54,110 nucleotides of DNA from Syntrophobacterales bacterium (GTDB lineage Bacteria; Desulfobacterota; Syntrophia; Syntrophales; UBA2192): positions 1 to 54,110 of the forward strand of contig JAGPKU010000006.1 in assembly GCA_018053845.1 (NCBI GenBank), written 5' to 3'. Every line of letters starts with the position of its first letter. Position 1 is the stretch's first letter. Shown one piece after another: positions 48,659 to 54,110 of the stretch. The notes beneath the pieces were generated by a model, which did no database searches, was not told the origin of the DNA, and was given only the letters and a program-made list of their open reading frames with translations. The translations under genes were made by a program, and so were the position numbers.

Positions 48659-50233
48659 TCAGGCGTCCTCCGCGGGCAGATGACGAACCGCGAAGCCGCC
48701 GCCTGCCGCATCGTACTGCAGGCAGGAGTTTCGGCGCCAGCGGCCGTCGTCCTGCCCCGGGTGGTCGCTCCGCAGGAAGCTCCCGCGGCTCTCCGTCCTC
48801 GCCAGGCCGGCCAGCAGGACGGCCCTGAGCGTCAGGGCCCCGGCGCGCAGGTCGCCGTGCGCCAGCCGCTCCGCCACGGTCCGCGGGGCCAGGCGCCCGA
48901 GCCTCTCCTCGACCGTGTCGAGCGCCTGGAGGGCCGCGCGCATGGAACCTTCCGCCCGGACGACCCCGGCGCCGCTCCAGGCCGCCTCCCGCAGGCCCCT
49001 GAGGATCTCGCGGTATTGGACCGCCGTCCCCGCGCCTTCGGCCCGGGCCGCGGGCTGCGCCTTCTGTCCGCACGAGGGCGCGGGCGGCATGGCCAGGGCC
49101 CGCTCCGCGGCGAACCGGCCCGCGAGGGCCCCGGAGACGACGCACTCCGTCAGGGCGTTGCCGCCCAGGCGGTTGGCCCCGTGCAGGCCCCAGAGGATCT
49201 CCCCGCAGGCAAAGAGCCCGGCGAGGTCCGTCTCGCCCGTCTCGGCGGCGCGCACGCCGCCCATCATGAAATGCACCGCGGGAGCAACCGCCGCGGGCCT
49301 TTCCCGGAAGGGAAAGCGGAGCCGCCGGAAGATCGCCAGGGGATGCGCGTCCCAGGCTGCGGCGGGGACCCCCCGGAGGTCGAGAAAGACGCCCCCCGCC
49401 CGCGCTTCCTCGAAGAGAAGGGCCGAGAAGCGGTCGCGCTTCTTGACGATCGCGTCGTTGACGTCGGCCAGGCCGTGCTTTTCCAGGATGTCCTCGCCGG
49501 AGGCGCCGATCAGCTTCGCCTCCCGCGCAAAGGGCGGATAGACGATCAGGGCCGGGAGCCCCGGTTCGGCCAGCACGAGGGGATAGAACTGCACGAACTC
49601 CATGTCCAGAAGGGCGAGGCCGGCCTCAGCGGCCAGGGCATAGCCCTGCCCCATGATCCGCTTCTGGTTGTCGTGCCGCCGCCAGACGGCCCCGGCCCCG
49701 CCTGTCGCCAGGACCACGGCCGGCGCCTCGATCTCCAGCTGCCCGCCCCTGCGGTCGAACCCCCGGATCCCGCGGGCCCTGCCGTCACGGCGGAGGAGTT
49801 CCGTCACGCAGAACCCGGGCAGGGTGTGGACGCCGTCGAGGCCGCGGACGTGATCCGCCAGCATCCGCATGAGGGTCACCCCGGGGATCACCGACGGGTC
49901 GGGCGACACGACCGTCCGCTGGGCGCCGCGCTCCCGGATGGGGATCCCGACGGAGCGCAGGAACCGGAAGGCCGACGGCGCCTCGCGGGCCATGAGCCTG
50001 ACCCGGGCTCCGCAGTTGAGCCCGCTGCCGGCGCGGAGCGTGTCGCGGATGTAGTCCTCGGCGCCGTAGCGCTCCGAGGGACCCGACATCACCCCGTTGG
50101 CCAGGGCGGAGTTCGTCCCCAGGCCGATGGGGCCCCGGTCGACGACGAGCACCGCCGCCCCCTCCTTCCGGGCGGCAAGGGCCGCCGTCAGTCCCGCCAG
50201 TCCCGCCCCGATGATGATCACCCGTCCGGCCAT
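48659..50233 (-). CDS. FAD-binding oxidoreductase, fumarate reductase/NadB-like
   Basis: Flavoprotein of 524 residues. VIIIGAGLAGLTAALAARKE binds FAD; VHFMMGGVRA and GANRLGGNALTECVVSG are the conserved active-site segments of the succinate dehydrogenase/fumarate reductase/L-aspartate oxidase family. The C-terminal helical domain is present. No iron-sulfur or membrane subunit gene lies beside it, which favours a soluble oxidase such as L-aspartate oxidase, but the nad neighbours are absent too. Overlaps the ADP-ribosylglycohydrolase remnant by 16 bp. Confidence 0.82.
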   Translation of the reverse strand: MAGRVIIIGAGLAGLTAALAARKEGAAVLVVDRGPIGLGTNSALANGVMSGPSERYGAEDYIRDTLRAGSGLNCGARVRLMAREAPSAFRFLRSVGIPIRERGAQRTVVSPDPSVIPGVTLMRMLADHVRGLDGVHTLPGFCVTELLRRDGRARGIRGFDRRGGQLEIEAPAVVLATGGAGAVWRRHDNQKRIMGQGYALAAEAGLALLDMEFVQFYPLVLAEPGLPALIVYPPFAREAKLIGASGEDILEKHGLADVNDAIVKKRDRFSALLFEEARAGGVFLDLRGVPAAAWDAHPLAIFRRLRFPFRERPAAVAPAVHFMMGGVRAAETGETDLAGLFACGEILWGLHGANRLGGNALTECVVSGALAGRFAAERALAMPPAPSCGQKAQPAARAEGAGTAVQYREILRGLREAAWSGAGVVRAEGSMRAALQALDTVEERLGRLAPRTVAERLAHGDLRAGALTLRAVLLAGLARTESRGSFLRSDHPGQDDGRWRRNSCLQYDAAGGGFAVRHLPAEDA

Positions 50234-50433
50234 GCGCCCGTGATGCCCCCTTGCCCCGTCCTTCGTTTCTTCCGCAGGAGTTTTGCCGGTCGGTCAATGC
50301 GGCGTCCCGGACGCGTCGATCGCCTCGAGCAGGGCCTCGTGCCCGTCTCGTATCGAGAGGCCGTCTCCCCGATGGCGTCTCCCGGGGCGCCCCCGGCCAA
50401 GGCCCCGATGAACCTCGCGGGCAGCCTCTCCAT
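50218..50433 (-). pseudogene. ADP-ribosylglycohydrolase N-terminal remnant
   Basis: The frame from ATG 50433 begins MERLPARFIGALAGGAPGDA and IGE, the usual N-terminus of ADP-ribosylglycohydrolase (DraG-like) proteins, then becomes Arg-rich and meaningless. In another frame shortly after, HEALLEAIDASGTPH and a stop appear. A complete enzyme needs about 250-300 residues; only about 30 remain. It lies 9 bp after the pfkB stop. Confidence 0.65.
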
Positions 50434-50442
50434 GGGCTCACC

Positions 50443-51330
50443 CTAGTCGTATCCCCTGTCGCGCAGGTCCGCTTTCGCGGGGATTCCCGCGCGACCGCCC
50501 ATTCCCGTGGCCACCTGCGCCGCCGCCCAGGCCGCGAGGTCGAAGCTTTTCTCGGGGTCCCACCCGCGGGCGAGGCCGTAGGTGAGCCCGGCATGGAAGA
50601 CGTCGCCGCAGCCCGTCGTGTCCACGGCCTCGACGGCCCGGGCGGGCTTGACGATCCTTCGCCCGTCGAACATCGCCGCGTAGCCCCTGGCCCCCAGGGT
50701 GACGCCGGCGATCCGGCAACCGGACCCGAGGATCCGCCTGCAGGCCTCCAGGGGGTCGTCCCCGCCGACAAGCGCCCGGGCGAAGGATTCGGAGCCGACG
50801 AAGCAGTCGCTTGCGCGGGCCAGCTCGAGCATCCCCTCCCGCAGGGTTCCCGCGTCGACGGCGACCAGGACGCCCGCCCGTTTCGCCTCCGCCGCCGCGG
50901 CGAGGGACGCCTCGATGAAAAGTCCGTCGGTGTGCAGCACGCGGCAGGCGCGAAGGACCTCCATCCGGATCTCCCGGGGCCGGAGCGCCTCGCCCGTCGG
51001 CCTTTGCCAGAAGATGGTCCTGCGGCCCCCGGGCTCCACGGCGATGAAGGCGAACTGCGAGCGGTGGCCCGGCCTCTCGACGAGGCCCGACACATCCACG
51101 CCCTCGTCGCTCAGAAACCGGGCGATCTGCCGGCCGAAGGGGTCGTCGCCCGCCACCCCGGCGAAGTGGCAGGCAAGCCCCCAGCGCGACAGGGCCACGA
51201 GGGCCGTGGCCACGGGCCCTCCCCCCTGGATGACCATGTCATGGAACTCGCATTTCGTGTCGGGTCCGGGCCAGGCGGGGATGCGCCCGAGATAGTCGAG
51301 GGAACACTGGCCGAGGCCGAAGACGTCCAT
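50443..51330 (-). CDS. PfkB-family sugar/nucleoside kinase
   Basis: Protein of 295 residues from ATG 51330. N-terminal GGGPVATALVALSRWG and the C-terminal signature AVDTTGCGDVFHAGL, with catalytic Asp in GCGD, define the ribokinase/PfkB family. Phosphorylates a sugar or nucleoside; the substrate is unknown. A glycohydrolase remnant follows, which fits a role in nucleoside or ADP-ribose salvage. Confidence 0.92.
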   Translation of the reverse strand: MDVFGLGQCSLDYLGRIPAWPGPDTKCEFHDMVIQGGGPVATALVALSRWGLACHFAGVAGDDPFGRQIARFLSDEGVDVSGLVERPGHRSQFAFIAVEPGGRRTIFWQRPTGEALRPREIRMEVLRACRVLHTDGLFIEASLAAAAEAKRAGVLVAVDAGTLREGMLELARASDCFVGSESFARALVGGDDPLEACRRILGSGCRIAGVTLGARGYAAMFDGRRIVKPARAVEAVDTTGCGDVFHAGLTYGLARGWDPEKSFDLAAWAAAQVATGMGGRAGIPAKADLRDRGYD

Positions 51331-51338
51331 GGAACACC

Positions 51339-51430
51339 GAGTTTTGAGTGATGAATTTTGAGTTATGAATTGGAGAAGGTTTGGTGCCTCCTTTTCAACT
51401 CGTAACTCGAAACTCAAAACTCATAACTGC
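51339..51430. repeat. Snap-back intergenic repeat, family C copy 2
   Basis: Left arm GAGTTTTGAGTGATGAATTT and TGAGTTATGAATTGG; right arm CAACTCGTAACTCGAAACTC and AAAACTCATAACTG. The arms pair over about 40 nt with mismatches. Same words as at 23037-23158. Fills the gap between pfkB and the TPR gene. Confidence 0.8.
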
Positions 51431-51443
51431 TTTTTCAAAGGTG

Positions 51444-52370
51444 TCAATCGCAGAGGCTCTCTGCCGTCTCCCCCTTGAGCCAGTGCTCGGCCAGGGTGCG
51501 GGTGAGATCGATGTCGAGGTTCGATCGGCCGGCCGCCTCCTCGAGCAGGACCATCGTCGAGCGGACCTTTTCCTCCATCCCCAGGAGGGCATAGATCCGC
51601 ACGCTCTGCTCCCACGATGCCACGGCCGCCGCATCGTTGCGCAGTCCCGCATGGCAACGGCCCAGGGCGGCGAGATCGTCGGCGATTCCCCTGTAAAAGC
51701 CCGCCCGGCGGTCTATCTCGAGGGCCTTTTCGAGATGGGAGACGGCCTCCTCGTATCGGGCCGCCCCCAGCAGCAGATCCCCCAGGGCGTAATGCGCAGC
51801 CGCCGCCCCGGCGGGATTCTTGTCGCCGATCGGATCGAGGGCCTTCCTGAACATCGCCTCGGCCCCCCCGGGATCTCCCTGCCTGGCCAGGAGGATCCCC
51901 TTCACCGTCATCGCCGGCGTGAACGGTCCGCCCCGGATATCGATCCGGAGCGCCTCGTCGATGTTCTTCCCTGCCGACCCGTAATCCCCCGCATCCACCT
52001 GGGCGGCCGCCAGGTTCGAGAGGGCCTGGCGCACCTGCGCCCGATCCCCGAGACTGCGGTACGTCCGCAGGGCATCCTCGAAGAAGGGGATGGCCGCCCC
52101 GGCCTCGCCCATGGCGCGGTAGACGACGCCGATGTTGTTTGCGCTCATGGCCATGCCGCGGCTGTCCCCGACGGCCGTGTACAGCTCGTGGGCGCGGGTG
52201 AAATGCTCCAGGGCCCTGGCGTAACAGCCCCGCTCGAAAAAGGGCATCCCCCGGGCCGTCTGCTCGGCGCCGGCGCTCAGGTGCCCGGGAACGACGGCCG
52301 CCTTGCCCCCGCCGCAGGAAACCGCCAGGACCGCCAGAACCGTCAACAGGCCGTATCGGATCGTTCTCAT
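51444..52370 (-). CDS. TPR-repeat lipoprotein
   Basis: Protein of 308 residues. Lipoprotein signal with lipobox LAVSC, Cys19. About six tetratricopeptide repeats follow (for example ALEHFTRAHELYTAVGDSRG, AIPFFEDALRTYRSLGDRAQ, AVSHLEKALEIDRRAGFYRG). A periplasmic scaffold anchored in a membrane. Seven bp after the MlaD-like gene, so part of the lipid-transport operon. Confidence 0.88.
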   Translation of the reverse strand: MRTIRYGLLTVLAVLAVSCGGGKAAVVPGHLSAGAEQTARGMPFFERGCYARALEHFTRAHELYTAVGDSRGMAMSANNIGVVYRAMGEAGAAIPFFEDALRTYRSLGDRAQVRQALSNLAAAQVDAGDYGSAGKNIDEALRIDIRGGPFTPAMTVKGILLARQGDPGGAEAMFRKALDPIGDKNPAGAAAAHYALGDLLLGAARYEEAVSHLEKALEIDRRAGFYRGIADDLAALGRCHAGLRNDAAAVASWEQSVRIYALLGMEEKVRSTMVLLEEAAGRSNLDIDLTRTLAEHWLKGETAESLCD

Positions 52371-52377
52371 CGCCGTC

Positions 52378-53325
52378 TCACTTCCTCAGCCCCGCGTCCA
52401 GTTCCTTCCCCTCGGGCTTCGGGGGGAGGTTCCCCCGGATGAGGGGGTTCTTCTCGATGGCCTGGACGACGCGGTTGATCTCGTCGATGCCGTCCCGGAT
52501 CTCCTGGATGCCGCGCTTCGTGGTCCGGATCACGGCGGGGATGTCGCGGCTGCCCCTCTCGAGATTGGCCGTGATCTCCCGGATCTTCTCCATGCTTTCC
52601 TTCAGGTTCGCCGTGACCTCGGGCGTGGCCCCCTCGAGGTTCGCCAGGACGTGATCGAGCCGCTCCATGGACGTGTTCACCCGGCCGATCAGCTCGTCGG
52701 AGCGCAGGAGCTGTCCCACCGTCCCCTTGCCCTCCTTGAGGTCGGCGGTGACGGTCTCCATGTTCTTCAGGTTCCTCTCGATGCTGCCGAGGGATTTGAA
52801 CAGGGGCCCCTCGGGGTCCCGCAGCTCGTCGATGATGTCGGCCAGGTTCCGGATGGTCTCCGTCAGGCGCTTGGCCGTCTCCTCCACCTCGTACTCGGCC
52901 ATGATCTCCGAGATGGTCTTCTTCTCCTCGGACTTGACCGTCCCGCCCTCCGGGATCAGCGCGCTTTCGGGCTTGCCGGGCCGGACGGCCACGTACTCGG
53001 ACCCGACGAAGGTGGGGCTCTCGACGGTCACCACCGTGTCCTGCCGGAACCGCGTGTGGTACTCCTCGAAAATGGAGAGCCGGACCCGGACGGCGTCGCC
53101 GACGAGCGTGACGTCCTTCACCTTCCCGATCTCGGCCTTGTAGAGCTTCACGGGCGAGCCCGGGGACAGGTTGTAATTCTCCTTGAACTGCGCATAGTAG
53201 GTCACCGTCGGGCGGAACCAGTCCTTGCCGCGCCCGACGAGGACCACCGAGCTCACCATGAGGGCGACGACGAGAATGATGAAGACCCCGACGACGCGAT
53301 CCATCCTGCTGAATTTCAGTTCCAT
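52378..53325 (-). CDS. MlaD/MCE-domain lipid transport protein
   Basis: Protein of 315 residues from ATG 53325. One N-terminal membrane helix (about 8-28), an MCE domain (YNLSPGSPVKLYKAEIGKVK ... VGSEYVAVRPG), then a long helical C-terminal part with regular heptads (NLADIIDELRDPEGPLFKSL). MCE proteins form periplasmic tunnels for phospholipids with an MlaE-type permease and an ATPase. Confidence 0.9.
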   Translation of the reverse strand: MELKFSRMDRVVGVFIILVVALMVSSVVLVGRGKDWFRPTVTYYAQFKENYNLSPGSPVKLYKAEIGKVKDVTLVGDAVRVRLSIFEEYHTRFRQDTVVTVESPTFVGSEYVAVRPGKPESALIPEGGTVKSEEKKTISEIMAEYEVEETAKRLTETIRNLADIIDELRDPEGPLFKSLGSIERNLKNMETVTADLKEGKGTVGQLLRSDELIGRVNTSMERLDHVLANLEGATPEVTANLKESMEKIREITANLERGSRDIPAVIRTTKRGIQEIRDGIDEINRVVQAIEKNPLIRGNLPPKPEGKELDAGLRK

Positions 53326-53349
53326 GACTCCCCCGAGACCGGACGGCAC

Positions 53350-54015
53350 TCAGACGACGCTGACGACGCCGTCCCGGATGTAGATGTCCCGTTTCTTGAA
53401 CAGGCGATCGTACTGCGTCAACCCGGCATAGTAGACAAAGGGAACGCCCGAATCGGCCATCTTCCGGATCATCCCGATGTACATCTCGACGGCCTGGCGC
53501 GGCAGGTTGACAAAGGCCTGCTCGACGAGGAACACCTCGGCGCCCTTCGTCATCTCCCGGACGATGACGGCCGCCCGCGCATCCTCCGGCGCCACCTGCG
53601 CGGGGCGAAGGTCGAGCTTGTCCTCGATGCCGAAGAGGCGGCACAGGTCCAGGACGTCTTCGCCCAGGGACAAATCGAGCCGGTTCTCGGCGTAGTAGCG
53701 GCCGAGCAGCAGGTTCGTCCGCAGCGTGCGGTTTCCGATCAGGGCCGCATCGACCCCGAGGTAGCCGATCCTCCTGCGGACGGCCAGAAGCCGCCGGCGT
53801 TTCGCAAAATTCAGCTCCTCGCCGTCGAACCGGTAGCTCCCCTCCTCCGGCGGCTCAAGGCTCGCCAGGGCCCGCAGGAAGAGGTGCGCGTCGTCGACCC
53901 GGTCGGCGTGGAGGCTGAACGCATCGCCGGGCGAAAGCGAGAAGGAGAACTTTGACAGCCCCTTCCCCCGGCCCGTGGGCGTATGCGCGTAGTCTCTGAG
54001 TTCGATGAGCGCCAT
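53350..54015 (-). CDS. Degenerate MlaF-like ABC protein without Walker A
   Basis: Protein of 221 residues between the MlaD-like and MlaE-like genes, where the ATPase belongs. The overall ABC pattern is visible (ALIELRDYAHT, FSFSLSPGDAFSL, RRRIGYLGVDAALIGNRTLR). However, the P-loop is absent (HADRVDDAHLF), the LSGGQ signature is not recognisable (RPAQVAPEDARAAVI) and Walker B reads VFLVEQA. It should not hydrolyse ATP. It may be a structural subunit, with a true ATPase elsewhere. Confidence 0.75.
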   Translation of the reverse strand: MALIELRDYAHTPTGRGKGLSKFSFSLSPGDAFSLHADRVDDAHLFLRALASLEPPEEGSYRFDGEELNFAKRRRLLAVRRRIGYLGVDAALIGNRTLRTNLLLGRYYAENRLDLSLGEDVLDLCRLFGIEDKLDLRPAQVAPEDARAAVIVREMTKGAEVFLVEQAFVNLPRQAVEMYIGMIRKMADSGVPFVYYAGLTQYDRLFKKRDIYIRDGVVSVV

Positions 54016-54022
54016 GGGGGAC

Positions 54023-54110
54023 CTACAGGAAGAAGGCGGCAAAGAGCGCGAAGTTCACCGCCACGCAGTAAAAGAGGCACGCCACGGCCCCCCTCGAGGT
54101 CATCACGGGG
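54023..54110 (-). CDS. MlaE-like permease, C-terminal end (5' part beyond window)
   Basis: Only the last 28 residues are visible: VMTSRGAVACLFYCVAVNFA then LFAAFFL and a stop. A hydrophobic end in this position fits the MlaE permease. Identification rests mainly on the operon. Confidence 0.55.
   Translation of the reverse strand, partial: PVMTSRGAVACLFYCVAVNFALFAAFFL

Noticed and set aside
48499-48711. Small minus-strand frame between the FAD protein and the two-helix membrane protein
   Set aside because: It has a short hydrophobic stretch (GFVFIGAVYLSPVI) but no start with a ribosome site, and its first half overlaps the FAD gene. Not strong enough to call.

Overview
The window is GC-rich (roughly 65-68 % by eye), densely coded DNA from a bacterium. 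The gene content is a phenylacetate-CoA ligase, an OFA-family carboxylate transporter, an ETF:quinone oxidoreductase/acyl-CoA dehydrogenase/ETF operon, an archaeal-type Cam carbonic anhydrase, cytochrome bd, a UGA-interrupted HesB/IscA gene that reads as a selenoprotein, and a SynChlorMet-type radical-SAM cassette. Together these point to an anaerobic, probably syntrophic or sulfate-reducing, member of the former Deltaproteobacteria (Desulfobacterota). That placement is inference from gene content; no rRNA or tRNA gene was seen.

Layout. 0-5.4 kb: aromatic/acid metabolism (ACT protein, paaK, Fe-alcohol dehydrogenase, mobA, OFA transporter). 5.4-21.4 kb: an accessory island. It has VapBC-type toxin-antitoxin modules at both edges pointing inward, an AbiEii-like nucleotidyltransferase, a REP-associated tyrosine transposase with 18-bp inverted flanks, a HEPN/MNT pair, and a ~12-kb minus-strand gene run that is the highlight. 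That run reads scmD (PqqD-like), scmE (radical SAM/SPASM), a GT-C-like membrane protein, scmF (radical SAM/SPASM), a 129-residue peptide with 17 cysteines, scmC (HPr-kinase-like), an ER-type S26 peptidase, a methyltransferase, an ABC exporter, a glycosyltransferase and a nucleotidyltransferase. I read it as a complete ribosomal-peptide (RiPP) biosynthesis and export system in which the Cys-rich protein is the likely precursor. It also carries relics of a second scmF and a second peptidase gene.

21.4-26.3 kb: fixC-fixX-acd-etfB-etfA. Electrons from an acyl-CoA would pass through ETF to the membrane quinone pool. 26.3-33.5 kb: diguanylate cyclase, cam, coaE and a GldA/F/G-like ABC operon ending in a DUF4340 protein. 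33.5-40 kb: cytochrome b5/DUF2231 protein, cydB, cydA, a small unknown protein, a PilZ protein and a hybrid histidine kinase. 40-45.3 kb: B12-type radical SAM protein, Sec-containing HesB-like protein, ABC-F ATPase, cyclic-nucleotide-binding protein, cold-shock protein. 45.5-54.1 kb: MBL exonuclease plus a DNA ligase that lacks the catalytic lysine, an FAD protein, an ADP-ribosylglycohydrolase remnant, a PfkB kinase, and an Mla-type lipid-transport operon whose ATPase lacks a Walker A motif.

A second theme is intergenic. Many gaps between operons hold snap-back repeats: two arms of tandemly iterated short words that are inverted copies of each other, in several sequence families, some of which recur at distant places in the window.
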